64,000 bases of DNA from Pseudonocardia asaccharolytica DSM 44247 = NBRC 16224 (GCF_000423625.1 NZ_AUII01000004.1:238509-302508); one strand, 5' to 3'. Positions 1-10,432 are shown, counted from the stretch's first letter. Made by a program: numbers and translations. Notes: generated by a model from the sequence alone, not told the origin.

Positions 1-270
1 CTGCAGGTGAGGGTGCCCGTCGGCTCCAAGATGCGCGGGGTCTACCTGCGGGAACTGCGGCTACCGGTGGGCGCGACCGTCAGCCTCGTGGTGCGCGACG
101 AGGCCGCCTTCACCCCCGACGGCGAGACGCGGCTGCGTGAGCTCGACCAGCTCCTGGTCGTCACCACCGCCGAGGCGCGGGGGGCGACCGAGGCCCGGAT
201 CCGCGCCGTGGACCGGGCCGGACGGCTCGCGCGGTGGCGCGGCGAGGACGGCAGCGGCGGGAACCGCTGA
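1..270 (+). CDS. K+/H+ antiporter, C-terminal fragment (NhaP2/CvrA-type)
   Basis: Only the last ~90 codons lie in the window; the reading frame is open from base 1, so the 5' part is outside. The fragment reads LRELRLPVGATVSLVVRD, then a Pro-Asp-Gly turn, a D-LLVV strand and a GRLARW tail. This is the TrkA_C/RCK-C-like cytoplasmic tail typical of actinobacterial NhaP2-type potassium/proton antiporters, where it senses nucleotides or ions and gates the membrane domain. The call rests on the tail alone. lspA follows after about 20 bases on the same strand. Confidence 0.6.
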   Translation: MQVRVPVGSKMRGVYLRELRLPVGATVSLVVRDEAAFTPDGETRLRELDQLLVVTTAEARGATEARIRAVDRAGRLARWRGEDGSGGNR

Positions 271-279
271 GCGGCCGGT

Positions 280-285
280 GATAAT
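280..285 (+). promoter_or_regulatory. -10 box for leaderless lspA
   Basis: GATAAT (280-285) lies 7 bases before GTG 293, the spacing seen ahead of many starts in this window. It makes the in-frame ATG at 284, which is inside the box, an unlikely start. Confidence 0.5.
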
Positions 286-292
286 GGGGGGC

Positions 293-847
293 GTGACCCA
301 GGCCGAGGACCCCCCCGGCAGCCTGTCTGCCGCCGCCCCGCCGCGGCGAGTGCTGCTGCTCGGCGTGATCGCCGCCCTGATCCTCGCGGTCGATGTGGTG
401 ACCAAGATCGTCAGCGTCGCGCTGCTCGAGGGCCAGCCGCCGGTCCGGCTGCTCGGCGGCGCGGTGTACCTGGTGCTCGTGCGCAACTCGGGTGCGGCGT
501 TCTCGCTGGCCACCGGCTACACCTGGGTGCTCACCCTGATCGCGATCGGCGTCGTCGTGATGATCGTGCGGATCTCCCGGCGGCTGCGCTCGCCCGGCTG
601 GGCCGTGGCGCTGGGCCTGGTGCTCGGCGGCGCGCTGGGCAACCTCGCGGATCGGCTGTTCCGCTCGCCGGGCCCGTTGACCGGCCACGTCGTCGACATG
701 GTCTCGCTGTTCGCCCCGGACGGGAGCGTCTGGCCCGTGTTCAACGTCGCGGACTCCGCGATCGTCAGCGGCGGGGTGCTGCTGGTGCTGCTGGCGTTGC
801 TGGGCCGCGAGCTCGACGGTACCCGTACGGGGCGATCGGATGGGTGA
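293..847 (+). CDS. lspA: Lipoprotein signal peptidase II
   Basis: Inner-membrane aspartyl peptidase that removes the signal peptide of prolipoproteins after Lgt has added diacylglycerol (lgt is at 55785 in this window). About 184 residues with four predicted membrane segments. The catalytic pair sits in GNLADR (Asp120) and FNVADSAI (Asp154); RNSGAAFS is the other conserved block. GTG 293 is preferred because a GATAAT -10 box lies 7 bases upstream; GTG 278 and ATG 284 are in-frame alternatives. The stop overlaps the rluD start by 8 bases, so the two genes are probably cotranscribed. Confidence 0.93.
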   Translation: MTQAEDPPGSLSAAAPPRRVLLLGVIAALILAVDVVTKIVSVALLEGQPPVRLLGGAVYLVLVRNSGAAFSLATGYTWVLTLIAIGVVVMIVRISRRLRSPGWAVALGLVLGGALGNLADRLFRSPGPLTGHVVDMVSLFAPDGSVWPVFNVADSAIVSGGVLLVLLALLGRELDGTRTGRSDG

Positions 848-1772
848 ACTGCGCGGACTCCCGGTGCCCGACGGGCTCGACGGGATGCGGGTCGACGCCG
901 GGCTGTCCCGGTTGCTCGGGCTCTCCCGGACCGTCGTCGCCGCGCTCGCCGAGGATGGCAGGGTGGCCGTGGACGGCCGGGCGGCGGGTAAGTCCGACCG
1001 GCTGACAGCGGGCAGCTGGCTGGAGGTGGAGTTGCCCGAGCCGGCCAACGGATCGGCCGCGATCAGCGGGCCGCCCGAGGTCGTGGCCGGGTTGACGATC
1101 CTGCACTCCGACGACGACATCGTCGTCGTGGACAAGCCGGTCGGGGTCGCGGCGCATCCCAGCCCCGGCTGGACCGGCCCGACCGTGGTCGGCGGGCTCA
1201 CCGCGTTGGGGGTGCGGGTGTCCACGTCCGGAGCGGCCGAGCGGCAGGGCATCGTGCACCGGCTCGACGCCGGCACGACCGGGGTGATGGTCGTCGCGGC
1301 GTCCGAGCGCGCGTACACGGCGTTGAAACGGGCGTTCCGGGAGCGTTCGGTCACCAAGCGCTACCACGCCGTCGTGCAGGGTCATCCGGACCCGAGCCGC
1401 GGCACGATCGACGCCCCCATCGATCGGCATCCGCGCCACGACTACAAGTTCGCGGTGGTGCAGGGCGGGAAGCCGAGCGTCACGCACTACGACACGATCG
1501 AGGCTTTCCGGTCGGCGTCGCTTCTGGACATCACGCTGGAGACGGGGCGGACCCACCAGATCCGGGTGCACTTCGCCGCGCTGCGCCACCCCTGCGTCGG
1601 GGACCTGACCTATGGCGCCGATCCCACGCTGGCGCGGCGGCTGATGCTGGACCGGCAGTGGTTGCACGCCCGCGCGCTCGGCTTCGAACACCCCGCCGAC
1701 GGGCGCCGGGTCGAGTTCGTCAGCCCCTATCCGGTGGATCTGGCGCGCGCGCTGGAGCTGCTGCGGGACTGA
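840..1772 (+). CDS. rluD: 23S rRNA pseudouridine synthase, RluA/RluD family
   Basis: 310 residues: an N-terminal S4 RNA-binding domain (about residues 15-75) followed by the RluA-type catalytic domain. The catalytic motif [11 protein letters not shown] starts at His140, with Asp143 the predicted nucleophile. [10 protein letters not shown] near residue 235 is the second family signature. It isomerises uridines in large-subunit rRNA; which positions it modifies cannot be read from the sequence. It overlaps lspA by 8 bases, the same pairing as Rv1539-Rv1540 in mycobacteria. Confidence 0.9.
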   Translation: MGELRGLPVPDGLDGMRVDAGLSRLLGLSRTVVAALAEDGRVAVDGRAAGKSDRLTAGSWLEVELPEPANGSAAISGPPEVVAGLTILHSDDDIVVVDKPVGVAAHPSPGWTGPTVVGGLTALGVRVSTSGAAERQGIVHRLDAGTTGVMVVAASERAYTALKRAFRERSVTKRYHAVVQGHPDPSRGTIDAPIDRHPRHDYKFAVVQGGKPSVTHYDTIEAFRSASLLDITLETGRTHQIRVHFAALRHPCVGDLTYGADPTLARRLMLDRQWLHARALGFEHPADGRRVEFVSPYPVDLARALELLRD

Positions 1773-1805
1773 TCACCGGTGGCGGGTCGGCGGGAAGGGG
1801 AGCGG

Positions 1806-2477
1806 ATGCGGCGGCTCGCGGTCTGGGTCGGCTGCGTCGCCGTCGCGCTGCTCGTGGCCTGGTACGCGGGGGGCCGGTTCGCGCCCGCGGCGCCGCAGCC
1901 GGCCGCGGGCTCGGTGCGACTCGGCCCCGACCCCGGAGAGCCGGTCGCCGGCTACCTCGCGCGGCTGCCCGCGCAGCTGCCCGCACCCGGGTCGAGCGCC
2001 CCGGCGCTCGTACAGCTCACCGCCGAGGTGACGACGGCCGAGGCGGCGGCGCTTGCCGGGGGACTGCGGGCCGAATCGGTGGTGCTGCGGGTGCCGCTGC
2101 CGCGGGTGCAGACGGCGCTGCACTTCGAGGCGCTCGATCCGGGGGGTGCGCTCCCGCAGGCGCTCGACATCGCCCGGCAGCGCGCCGCGCACGCCGCGGC
2201 GGCCGACGCCGCGCGCCTGCCAGGGCGGGCCGGTGCCATCGCGGCCGCCGCGCACGCCGCGCTGACCGCCCCCGGTTGCGCCTGCGTCCTCGCGCTCGTG
2301 GTCGAGGGCGACCGGGCCGCGCTGGCGGCGCTGGCCGCGCAGCCCGAGGTGCGCGCGGTGCAGGCGGCCCCGGCCGGTACGACGCCTGCGGAGCTGGCGC
2401 TGGCCCCGCTGCTGCCCGAGCAGACCGAACGGGCCGATCCGCCGCCCGACGACGGGCCGGTCCCCGGGGCCCGCTGA
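1806..2477 (+). CDS. Membrane-anchored hypothetical protein
   Basis: About 223 residues. The N-terminus RRLAVWVGCVAVALLVAWYA is a signal anchor; the rest is Ala/Pro-rich and predicted extracellular, with Cys-Ala-Cys in the middle (about residue 160) and an acidic, Pro-rich tail. ATG 1806 is chosen because AAGGGGAG lies just upstream; a GTG at 1779 is in frame but lacks a ribosome-binding site. I do not recognise a family. It follows rluD by 33 bases and ends directly before a long palindrome. Confidence 0.6.
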   Translation: MRRLAVWVGCVAVALLVAWYAGGRFAPAAPQPAAGSVRLGPDPGEPVAGYLARLPAQLPAPGSSAPALVQLTAEVTTAEAAALAGGLRAESVVLRVPLPRVQTALHFEALDPGGALPQALDIARQRAAHAAAADAARLPGRAGAIAAAAHAALTAPGCACVLALVVEGDRAALAALAAQPEVRAVQAAPAGTTPAELALAPLLPEQTERADPPPDDGPVPGAR

Positions 2478-2478
2478 C

Positions 2479-2532
2479 CGCCCCTGTGAGTGCGTAACAG
2501 TGTTCTAACACTGTTACGCACTCACAGGGGCG
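2479..2532. terminator. 54-bp perfect palindrome (26-bp arms)
   Basis: Arms 2479-2504 and 2507-2532 are perfectly complementary around a 2-base loop. The palindrome starts one base after the upstream stop codon and has no T-run. The inner 20 bases of each arm recur exactly after nadC at 20588-20633. It is likely a factor-assisted or bidirectional terminator, or a repeated palindromic element. Confidence 0.6.
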
Positions 2533-2609
2533 GGTTTCCGGGGTACCCCCGATCGGACTGGGGGGAGTTCCTGATGTCGTCCCGCCGCGCGCGCTGCGAG
2601 GGTTGATCC

Positions 2610-3278
2610 ATGACCTTGAGGGGGAGCGAGTCGGGAGTCCTCGGCTGCGTGGTCGGTTGTGTGATCACTGCCCTGTTCCCGATCGGGTTCCTACACGTCG
2701 CGGGCTCGACCGCGGTAGACCCGCTGGCCCAGACGATCAGTGACTACATCGTGGTTCCGGGCGGATACGAGCTGCTGGGGATCAGTGCGCTGGCACTGGC
2801 CGCGGCGGGTGGGCTGCTCGCGGCCGGGCTGGTCCGGCGGCGGCTGCCGGGCGCCGTGCCGCTGGCCGGCCTGCTGGTGAGCTGGAGCGTGGCGCTGGTG
2901 CTGGTCGCGGTGTTCCCCACCAACGCTCCCGGCGCACCCGTCGACGTCGCCGCCGCCGTGCACCGCTACGCCGGGGCCTGGGTCTTCGCGGGGCTGCCGC
3001 TGGTGGTGTGGAGCCTCGCGCGGCACAGCCTGGGCGGCGCACGGGGGCTGGCCCGGCTGGCGGTGGGCGGCGGGACGCTGAGCGTGGCGTTCCTGCTGAG
3101 CCATGTCCCGATCGTTTTCTTTGGTTCACCCGGATTTCCCCTGCTGGGGCTGGTCGAGCGTGTTCTGTACGGCGTGGTGATCGTGCTGCTGCTCGCGACG
3201 GCCGGTTTCTGCGGACAGCAGGCCGGGGTCTCCGGACCGGTCCCGGCTGTGGCGGGCGCGGGAGGTTCCGGTGAGTGA
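2610..3278 (+). CDS. DUF998 family membrane protein
   Basis: 222 residues with six predicted membrane helices. The layout matches DUF998 proteins: an early SDYIVVPGGYE loop, VFPTNAPG between helices 3 and 4, and an AVHRYAGAWVF helix. Biochemical role unknown. It overlaps the next membrane-protein gene by 8 bases and is followed by a glycosyltransferase gene, which suggests a cell-envelope context. No clear ribosome-binding site precedes the ATG. Confidence 0.65.
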   Translation: MTLRGSESGVLGCVVGCVITALFPIGFLHVAGSTAVDPLAQTISDYIVVPGGYELLGISALALAAAGGLLAAGLVRRRLPGAVPLAGLLVSWSVALVLVAVFPTNAPGAPVDVAAAVHRYAGAWVFAGLPLVVWSLARHSLGGARGLARLAVGGGTLSVAFLLSHVPIVFFGSPGFPLLGLVERVLYGVVIVLLLATAGFCGQQAGVSGPVPAVAGAGGSGE

Positions 3279-4230
3279 CGCGCTGGGTTCCCACCTACCG
3301 ACCGTCCTCGCCGTCGCCCTGGCGGTGCTGGGCGCCGGTTCCTTCGCCATGGCCGCCACCCTCCAGCACCGGGCCGTCACGACCGCGGTGGCGGCGGGGG
3401 CCACGGGGACCACCGGGGGCCTGCGGCTCGAGCTGCGCCCCGTCGGTGCGCTGCTGCGCAGGCCGGGCTGGCTCGCCGGGCTCGCGCTGGCCGCGGCGGG
3501 TGCCGGACTGCACGCCGTCGCCCTGGTGCTGGCCCCCGTCTCGGTGGTGCAACCGATCGGCGTACTCGCCGTCCCGTTCGCGGTGCTGCTGGCCGCCCGC
3601 TCCAGCGGCGTCCGGCCCGTCTCCGGGGTGCTCGGCGGCGTCGCGCTGAGCGTCGCCGGCGTGGGCGGATTCGTCAGCCTCGCCGCGGGCAGCGCGGTGA
3701 GTGCTCCGGTCGACGCCACGGCATTGTTGCTGGCCGGCGCGGCCATCGGCGCCGTCGTGCTCGCCGTGACCGGGATCGCCGCGCTGACCTCGGGATCGGT
3801 CCGATGCATCGCCTGCGCGACGGCGGGAGCCATTGCGTTCGGGCTGGTCTCGGCGCTGCTGCGGGCCCTGGCGCAACAGCTCGCCGCCGGGGCCGGTGCC
3901 CTCGACGTCGCCGGGGTCCTCGCCGGCACCGTCGTGCTGCTGGTCGTGGGTGGCTGGCTCGTCCAGCAGGCGTTCGCGTCCGGCCCTCCGGAACTGGTCA
4001 TCGGCTGCCTGACCGTGATCGACCCGCTGGTGGCCGTCGGGCTGGGCGTGCTGCTGCTCGGCGAGGGCGCCGCCATCGGGGTGCTCACCGCCCTCGGGAT
4101 GGCCGGCTGCGCCGTCGCGGCCGCCATCGGCGTGCTCGCCCTGGCCCGCTACCACCCGGACGCGACCGCCCCCGGCCGCACGCTGAACACCGCCGCGGCG
4201 TCGGTGCAGCCCGGCCGTCCCGACTTCTGA
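3271..4230 (+). CDS. DMT/EamA-like multidrug or metabolite transporter
   Basis: 319 residues and about nine or ten hydrophobic helices in two similar halves, as in the drug/metabolite transporter superfamily. The first half has AATLQHRA and APVSVVQPIGVLAVPF; the second has a matching VIDPLVAVGLGVLLLGE. GTG 3271 is preceded by GGAGG at good spacing. Substrate unknown. It lies between DUF998 and GT4 genes on one strand with short gaps, so lipid or polyprenol-linked envelope work is possible but not shown. Confidence 0.65.
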   Translation: MSDALGSHLPTVLAVALAVLGAGSFAMAATLQHRAVTTAVAAGATGTTGGLRLELRPVGALLRRPGWLAGLALAAAGAGLHAVALVLAPVSVVQPIGVLAVPFAVLLAARSSGVRPVSGVLGGVALSVAGVGGFVSLAAGSAVSAPVDATALLLAGAAIGAVVLAVTGIAALTSGSVRCIACATAGAIAFGLVSALLRALAQQLAAGAGALDVAGVLAGTVVLLVVGGWLVQQAFASGPPELVIGCLTVIDPLVAVGLGVLLLGEGAAIGVLTALGMAGCAVAAAIGVLALARYHPDATAPGRTLNTAAASVQPGRPDF

Positions 4231-4249
4231 CCTGACAGAGAGGAATACC

Positions 4250-5419
4250 GTGCCACCGCTACGGATCGTGATCGGGGCCGACACCTACCCCCCGGACGTG
4301 AACGGGGCCGCTCGGTTCGCCGAGCGGCTGGCCACCGGGCTCGCCGGTCGCGGGCATGACGTCCACGTCGTCGCGCCGTCGCCGGACGGGCCGGCCGGCC
4401 GGGACCGCCGCGACGGTCTCACCGTGCACCGGATCCGCTCGTACCGTTACCCGCTGCACGAGAACTTCCGGATCTGCCTGCCATGGCAGGCCGGGCCCGC
4501 GACCGCCACCGTGCTCGACGACCTCGACCCGGACGTCGTGCATGTACAGGCGCATTTCGTCGTCGGGCGCGGGCTCGCGGTGGCCGCGTCCGGCGCGGGT
4601 CGTCCGCTGGTCGCGACCAACCACTTCATGCCCGAGAACCTGTTCGCCCACGCCCGCGTGCCGGGTTCGCTGCGGCAGGCCGCGGCGCGGTGGGCCTGGC
4701 GGGACCTGGCGCGGGTGTTCGGCCGCGCCGCCGTCGTCAGCGCGCCGACCCCGCGCGCGGTGCAGCTGCTCGCCGAATCCGCCGGGATCGCCGGCGCGCT
4801 GCCCGTCTCCTGCGGCATCGACGCAGACCGGTACGCCGGTGGGGTGGAGGCCGACGTGCCGACCGTGCTGTTCGTGGGCAGGCTCGACCAGGAGAAGCGG
4901 GTCGATGAGCTGCTGCGGGCGTTCGCTCTGCTGCCCGCCGGGCTGCCGGCCCGGCTGGAGATCGTCGGCGACGGGGCGCGACGCGGCGCATGGACCGCGC
5001 TCGCCGAGGAGCTCGGGCCGGCCGAACGCGTGCGCTTCGCCGGCTTCGTCAGCGAGGAGGAGCTGCTGGCCGCCTATCGGCGCTGCGCGGTGTTCTGCAT
5101 GCCGGGGGTCGCGGAGCTGCAGAGCCTGGCGACGCTGGAGGCCATGTCGGCGAGCAAGCCCGTGGTGGCCGCCGACGCGATGGCCCTGCCGCACCTCGTC
5201 CGGCCGGGCCGCAACGGCTGGCTCTACCAGCCCGGAGACGTCGAGGCGCTGAGCGCGCGGCTCGCGACACTGCTCGCCGACGCCCCGCTGCGCCGCCGGA
5301 TGGGCGCGGTGAGCAGGCAGATCGCGGGCTCGCACGCGCTGGGAAAGACCCTCGACCGGTTCGAGGACCTCTACCGCCGGGTGCTCGGGCACACGACCGA
5401 CCGGATCGCCGCCGCCTGA
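4250..5419 (+). CDS. GT4-family glycosyltransferase (mannosyltransferase-like)
   Basis: 389 residues with two Rossmann-like GT-B halves. The N-terminal acceptor site has GADTYPPDVNGAARF; the C-terminal donor half has FVGRLDQEKRVDELL and PGVAELQSLATLEAMSASKP, carrying the EX7E motif of GT4 enzymes. It resembles actinobacterial GDP-mannose-dependent mannosyltransferases (MgtA/PimB type) acting on lipid acceptors at the inner face of the membrane. The exact sugar and acceptor are inference. GTG 4250 follows a GAGAGGAA ribosome-binding site. Last gene of the 2610-5419 run. Confidence 0.78.
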   Translation: MPPLRIVIGADTYPPDVNGAARFAERLATGLAGRGHDVHVVAPSPDGPAGRDRRDGLTVHRIRSYRYPLHENFRICLPWQAGPATATVLDDLDPDVVHVQAHFVVGRGLAVAASGAGRPLVATNHFMPENLFAHARVPGSLRQAAARWAWRDLARVFGRAAVVSAPTPRAVQLLAESAGIAGALPVSCGIDADRYAGGVEADVPTVLFVGRLDQEKRVDELLRAFALLPAGLPARLEIVGDGARRGAWTALAEELGPAERVRFAGFVSEEELLAAYRRCAVFCMPGVAELQSLATLEAMSASKPVVAADAMALPHLVRPGRNGWLYQPGDVEALSARLATLLADAPLRRRMGAVSRQIAGSHALGKTLDRFEDLYRRVLGHTTDRIAAA

Positions 5420-5606
5420 GCGCCCCGCTCCGGCACGTGAACGCCTCCACACGCGGCCCGCGAGCGGCGCAGACGTCGATCAGCGGTGCGTGCGCCGCTC
5501 CTGTGCGGTCTGGCGGAGCGCGCGCCGGGACACGCCGGTCGACGGGGTGAACAGCGCGTTCGGCGACGGCGGTCCGAGGCTGCCCGGAACCGTCGGGCAC
5601 CGGGGT

Positions 5607-5612
5607 TAGGCT
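5607..5612 (+). promoter_or_regulatory. Possible -10 box upstream of dnaE
   Basis: TAGGCT in the 279-base gap between the glycosyltransferase and dnaE genes, about 87 bases before the chosen dnaE start. No convincing -35 element. The rest of the gap shows nothing else. Confidence 0.25.
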
Positions 5613-5698
5613 GGCTCGTCCCCAGCGGACGTGGCGCGGGTGTTCTCGAGCGTCCGCGTCCGCACCGGCCGCTCGCGGAAGGGTGTGCGCAAGCCTCG

Positions 5699-8600
5699 AT
5701 GACCAGATCGGCAGGAACCGCAGGGACGTCGGCGTCGTCTCCGGGGGGCACCGACAGCTTCGTGCACCTGCATACGCACACCGAGTTCTCCATGCTCGAC
5801 GGAGCGGCGCGGCTGGACGACCTGTTCGCCGAGGCGGCCAAGATGGGGATGCCGGCGCTGGCGATGACCGACCACGGCAACGTGTACGGCGCCTACGAGT
5901 TCTGGCGCAAGGCGAAGGCCGCGGGCATCAAGCCGATCATCGGAATGGAGGGCTACCTGGCCCCGGGCAGTCGCCACGAGCGCAAGAAGGCCACGCTCGG
6001 CGGGCAGGTCGTCGGCGACGACAACCCCGACCTGATGTACACCCACATGACGCTGCTCGCCGAGAACACGGAGGGGATGCACAACCTCTTCCGGCTCTCC
6101 TCGCTGGCCTCGCTGGAGGGCTACTACTACAAGCCCCGGATGGACCGGGAACTGCTGGAGACCTACGGCAAGGGGATCATCGCCACCACCGGCTGCCCGT
6201 CCGGCGAGGTGGCCCGGCTGCTGCAGCAGGGCGACTTCGACGCCGCCTGCCAGGCCGCGTCGGACTATCGCGACATCTTCGGCAAGGACAACTTCTTCTG
6301 CGAGTTGATGGACCACGGGATCGCGATCGAGAAGCGGGTCCAGGAGGACCTCTTCGCGCTGAAGAAGAAGCTCGACCTGCCCGGGCTGGCCACCAACGAC
6401 CTGCACTACACCTACCCCGGCGACGCCAAGTCGCATGAGGTCCTGCTGTGCGTGCAGACCGGCAAGACGCTGGCCGACCCGAACCGGTTCAAGTTCGACG
6501 CGCAGGACTTCTATCTCAAGTCCTCGGCCGAGATGCGCGCGCTGTGGGACCCGATCCATCCCGAGGCCTGCGACAACACGCTGCATATCGCCGAGCGGGT
6601 GAACGTCGAGTTCGTCGAGGGCCAGGACCTCATGCCGCGGTTCGCCGTCCCGGAGGGCGAGACCGAGGCGTCGTGGCTGGTCAAGGAGGTCGAGCGCGGG
6701 CTGCACCGGCGGTTCCCCGGCGGCGTGCCGGAGGCCCACCGTGTACAGGCCGAGTACGAGGTCGGCGTCATCTGCCAGATGGGCTATCCCGGTTACTTCC
6801 TGGTGACGGCCGACCTGGTGCAGTACGCCAAGCAGAACGGCATCCGGGTCGGCCCCGGCCGTGGCTCGGCGGCCGGCTGCCTGGTCGCCTACGCGATGGG
6901 GATCACCGACCTCGATCCCATCCGGCATAAGCTGATCTTCGAGCGGTTCCTCAACCCCGAGCGCGTCTCGATGCCCGACATCGACATGGACTTCGACGAA
7001 CGCCGGCGCGGGGACATGATCCGCTACGTCACCGAGAAGTACGGTGAGGACCGGATCGCCCAGATCATCACGTACTCCACGATCAAGGCGAAGGCCGCGA
7101 TCAAGGACTCCGCCCGGGTGCTGTACGGCCAGCCCGGCTACTCGGTGGCCGACCGGATCTCCAAGGCGATGCCCCCGGCGGTCATGGGCAAGGACATCCC
7201 GCTCTCGGGGATCTTCGACCCGGGCCACAAGCGCCACTCCGAGGCCGCCGAGGTCCGCGCGCTCTACGAGACCGACCCGCAGGTAAAGGAGATCATCGAC
7301 ACGGCGCGCGGGCTCGAGGGGCTCAAGCGGCAGTGGGGCGTGCACGCCGCCGGCGTGATCATGTCGGCGAAGCCGCTGATCGACGTCATCCCGATCCAGC
7401 GCCGCGAGGCCGACGGCGCGATCATCACGCAATTCGACATGGGCGCCTGCGAGACGCTCGGGCTGCTCAAGATGGACTTCCTCGGCCTGCGCAACCTCAC
7501 CGTCATCGACGACGCGCTGGCCAATATCGAGGCCAACGGCAAGCCCTCGCTCGACCTCGACACCCTCGAGCTCGACGACCCGACGACCTACGAGCTGCTG
7601 GCCCGCGGCGACACGCTCGGCGTCTTCCAGCTCGACGGCGGGCCGATGCGCGACCTGCTGCGCCGGATGGAGCCGACGACGTTCGAGGACATCTCGGCGG
7701 TGCTGGCGCTCTACCGGCCGGGCCCGATGGGCGCGAACGCGCACAACGACTACGCCGACCGCAAGAACGGCCGCCAGGAGATCATCCCGATCCACCCCGA
7801 GCTGGCCGAGCCGCTCTCCGACATCCTCGGCGAGACCTACGGCCTGATCGTCTACCAGGAACAGGTCATGGCGATCGCGCAGAAGCTGGCCGGCTACAGC
7901 CTCGGCCAGGCCGACCTGCTGCGCCGCGCGATGGGCAAGAAGAAGAAGGAGATCCTCGACAAGGAATACGAGGGTTTCGCCCAGGGCATGCGCGACAACG
8001 GCTATTCTGCCGAGGCCGTCAAAACGCTCTGGGATATTCTGCTCCCGTTCTCCGACTACGCGTTCAACCGCGCGCATACCGCCGGCTACGGCCTGGTTTC
8101 CTATTGGACCGGCTATCTCAAGGCGAACTATCCGGCCGAGTACATGGCGGCGCTGCTCACGTCCGTTCGCGACGACAAGGACAAGGCCGCTGTCTACCTG
8201 GCGGAATGCCGCCGTATGGGTATCACCGTGCTCCCGCCCGACGTCAACGACTCGGTGCGCAACTTCGCGCCGGTCGGCAATGACATCCGGTTCGGGCTGG
8301 GCGGCATCCGCAATGTCGGTGCGAACGTCGTCGACGCCATTGTGGCGGCGCGCAAGGAGAAGGGGGCCTTCACCGACTTCTCCGATTTCCTGCGCAAGGT
8401 CGACGCGGTGGTCTGTAACAAGAAGGTCATCGAATCGCTGATCAAGGCAGGGGCGTTCGACTCGCTCGGCCATTCCCGCAAGGGTCTGCTGCTCGTGCAC
8501 GCCGAGGCCATCGATGCGGTGATGAGCACGAAGCGGGCGGCTTCGATGGGTCAGTTCGACCTGTTCGGCTCGTTGGACGGCGGCTCCGACGGCGCTGCCG

Positions 8601-9289
8601 AGGAGGCCTTCGCCGGCATCTTCGACGTCAAGGTGCCCACCGAGGAATGGGACACCAAACACCGCCTCGCCGTCGAACGGGAGATGCTCGGCCTCTACGT
8701 GTCGGGACACCCGCTGTACGGCGTCGAGCACGTGCTCGCGGCGAAGGCCGACACCCCGATCCAGAACATCCTCGACGGCACGGTCGGCGACGGCGCGCAG
8801 GTCGCCGTCGGCGGCATCCTCGCGGGCGTCAACCGGCGGGTGAACAAGAACGGCGAGCCGTGGGCGTCGGCCCAGATCGAGGATCTGGCCGGTGGCATCG
8901 AGGTGCTGTTCTTCCCGCGCTGCTACCAGGTGGTCGGGATCGACGTGGCCGAGGACGCGATCGTGCTGGTCAAGGCGCGGGTGAGCAAGCGGGACGACCG
9001 TGTCTCGCTGATCGCCAACGACCTCGCGGTGCCCGATCTCCTGGCCGCGGGGGAGGAGAACAGCGCTCCGGTGGCGGTGAGCCTCGCCGCGACCCGGTGC
9101 ACTCCGCCGGTGGTGGCGAAGCTCAAGGACGTCCTCACCAGCCATCCTGGCCCGCGCCCGGTCCACCTGAGCCTGATCAACGGCACCCGCACCACCGTGT
9201 TGCGGCTCGACGACGGCCTGCGGGTCACCGCCAGCTCCGCACTGATGGGTGACCTCAAGGCGTTGCTCGGGCCGGGCTGCCTGGGGTAG
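5699..9289 (+). CDS. dnaE: DNA polymerase III subunit alpha
   Basis: 1196 residues, full length for the replicative DnaE1 of actinobacteria. Order: PHP domain ([13 protein letters not shown] from His23), palm with catalytic aspartates Asp427 and Asp429 in [12 protein letters not shown] and Asp593 in KMDFLGLRN, fingers, tandem helix-hairpin-helix (about residues 850-930) and a C-terminal OB fold with AVGGILAGV. In mycobacteria the PHP domain supplies the proofreading exonuclease; the metal-binding histidines look retained here. ATG 5699 fits the family N-terminus; the frame stays open upstream to 5486 but that part is not conserved-looking. Confidence 0.96.
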   Translation: MTRSAGTAGTSASSPGGTDSFVHLHTHTEFSMLDGAARLDDLFAEAAKMGMPALAMTDHGNVYGAYEFWRKAKAAGIKPIIGMEGYLAPGSRHERKKATLGGQVVGDDNPDLMYTHMTLLAENTEGMHNLFRLSSLASLEGYYYKPRMDRELLETYGKGIIATTGCPSGEVARLLQQGDFDAACQAASDYRDIFGKDNFFCELMDHGIAIEKRVQEDLFALKKKLDLPGLATNDLHYTYPGDAKSHEVLLCVQTGKTLADPNRFKFDAQDFYLKSSAEMRALWDPIHPEACDNTLHIAERVNVEFVEGQDLMPRFAVPEGETEASWLVKEVERGLHRRFPGGVPEAHRVQAEYEVGVICQMGYPGYFLVTADLVQYAKQNGIRVGPGRGSAAGCLVAYAMGITDLDPIRHKLIFERFLNPERVSMPDIDMDFDERRRGDMIRYVTEKYGEDRIAQIITYSTIKAKAAIKDSARVLYGQPGYSVADRISKAMPPAVMGKDIPLSGIFDPGHKRHSEAAEVRALYETDPQVKEIIDTARGLEGLKRQWGVHAAGVIMSAKPLIDVIPIQRREADGAIITQFDMGACETLGLLKMDFLGLRNLTVIDDALANIEANGKPSLDLDTLELDDPTTYELLARGDTLGVFQLDGGPMRDLLRRMEPTTFEDISAVLALYRPGPMGANAHNDYADRKNGRQEIIPIHPELAEPLSDILGETYGLIVYQEQVMAIAQKLAGYSLGQADLLRRAMGKKKKEILDKEYEGFAQGMRDNGYSAEAVKTLWDILLPFSDYAFNRAHTAGYGLVSYWTGYLKANYPAEYMAALLTSVRDDKDKAAVYLAECRRMGITVLPPDVNDSVRNFAPVGNDIRFGLGGIRNVGANVVDAIVAARKEKGAFTDFSDFLRKVDAVVCNKKVIESLIKAGAFDSLGHSRKGLLLVHAEAIDAVMSTKRAASMGQFDLFGSLDGGSDGAAEEAFAGIFDVKVPTEEWDTKHRLAVEREMLGLYVSGHPLYGVEHVLAAKADTPIQNILDGTVGDGAQVAVGGILAGVNRRVNKNGEPWASAQIEDLAGGIEVLFFPRCYQVVGIDVAEDAIVLVKARVSKRDDRVSLIANDLAVPDLLAAGEENSAPVAVSLAATRCTPPVVAKLKDVLTSHPGPRPVHLSLINGTRTTVLRLDDGLRVTASSALMGDLKALLGPGCLG

Positions 9290-9475
9290 GCCTCACGTGC
9301 CCGGCGGCCGGTACGCCTCGCGCGTCGCCGCGGCCTTCTAGAGCGACTCGAGGCTGCCGCCGGCCCGGGACAGCAGCTCGCGCACGGGCGCGGTCCGGTG
9401 TCGAGCCGCTGCCTGGGCGAAGCCGCGCCGGAGGGTGGAGTGCGCGGCATACGCCGGAGCCCGGTCCCGCCCGGA

Positions 9476-10348
9476 TCAGCTCGCAGCGACGATCAACTGC
9501 TGCCAGTGCTGCTGCGCCAGGCGGTCCCACCTGCGGTGCAGGGTGTCGAAAAGCTCCGCCGCCCGAGCGCCCGCCCAGCCGCGCGGCAGCAGCTCACCGG
9601 GCAGCTTCGGGTCGAGAAACGGGAAGCGCCGCCAGGCGTGGACCAGGTGAATCTGGTGGGCGAGGACGTCGGCGGGGTCGGTGGGGTCGGCGTCGCCGAA
9701 CGTCGCGATGAACTCCTCGTAGGCCTTCTCCACCTCGGCCAGGTCCCAGGCCTGCCGCACGACCTCCTGTTGCGCGCCGATCGGGCCGAACGGGCCGATG
9801 AACGAGCTCGTCACCGCAGCCAGGCCGAGATCCTCGATGACCTCGGCCACCTCGTCCTTTTTGTCCGGATCAGGGGACAGCCACACCCCGGGTGACGGCG
9901 ACCCGAGCCCAGCCCACGCCAGCCGCGTGCGCAACCGGTGCCGGAGCTGGCGGCGCGACTCGGGAACGCTCACGAGCAGTACGAGCCAGCGCTCGTCCCA
10001 CCGCGGCGCGGCCGCGCCGAAGCCGTAGATGCGTGCGGCGCCGTCGGAGAGAAGGCGGCGGCCGGGCTCGGTGAGCGACCAGCGGACCCGGCGTCCGGCC
10101 CGGCCGGAGACGAGCAGCCCCTCGGCGGCGGTGCGGGCGAGCGCCTGGCGGGCCGACTTCGGCTCGACGCCGAGGTCGCCGAGCACGTCGAGAAGCACCT
10201 GGGTCCACACAGGCTCCCCGCGTGGCAGCACGAACTCGCCGAGCACCGTGAGCAGCAGCGAGCGCGCGCTGGTCGCGCCGAGCTCGCGGCGGCGGGACAG
10301 CGCCGGATGAGTCGGTTCGATAGCGGCGTCGCGGGCGGCGGTGCTCAT
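9476..10348 (-). CDS. PaaX family transcriptional regulator
   Basis: 290 residues. Winged-helix N-terminus with SARSLLLTVLGEFV and EPKSARQALARTAAEGLL, a central PaaX-like domain (GSPSPGVWLSP) and a helical C-terminal domain with LAHQIHLVHAWRRFPFLDPKLP. PaaX proteins are CoA-thioester-responsive repressors of phenylacetate catabolism, but no paa gene is adjacent, so the regulon is unknown. It is divergent from bioA across 176 bases that contain a striking hairpin. Confidence 0.85.
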   Translation of the reverse strand: MSTAARDAAIEPTHPALSRRRELGATSARSLLLTVLGEFVLPRGEPVWTQVLLDVLGDLGVEPKSARQALARTAAEGLLVSGRAGRRVRWSLTEPGRRLLSDGAARIYGFGAAAPRWDERWLVLLVSVPESRRQLRHRLRTRLAWAGLGSPSPGVWLSPDPDKKDEVAEVIEDLGLAAVTSSFIGPFGPIGAQQEVVRQAWDLAEVEKAYEEFIATFGDADPTDPADVLAHQIHLVHAWRRFPFLDPKLPGELLPRGWAGARAAELFDTLHRRWDRLAQQHWQQLIVAAS

Positions 10349-10386
10349 GATCTGTCCAGCCTAGTCGTCGGCGTCGACGGTGCTGG

Positions 10387-10432
10387 CCCCTCGCCCTGCC
10401 CGCAGCCTGGTGGCTGCGGGCAGGGCGAGGGG
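10387..10432. repeat. Perfect 21-bp-stem hairpin between divergent genes
   Basis: Arms 10387-10407 and 10412-10432 are perfectly complementary with a TGGT loop. It lies between the starts of the PaaX gene (minus) and bioA (plus), where no terminator is expected, about 79 bases before the bioA -10 box. Could be an operator, a transcription insulator or a repeat element. Confidence 0.5.

Noticed and set aside
284..286. ATG as lspA start
   Set aside because: It lies inside the GATAAT -10 box; GTG 293 fits better.
5606..9166. 1186-codon open frame antisense to dnaE
   Set aside because: Composition of a shadow frame; dnaE has all catalytic motifs on the plus strand.
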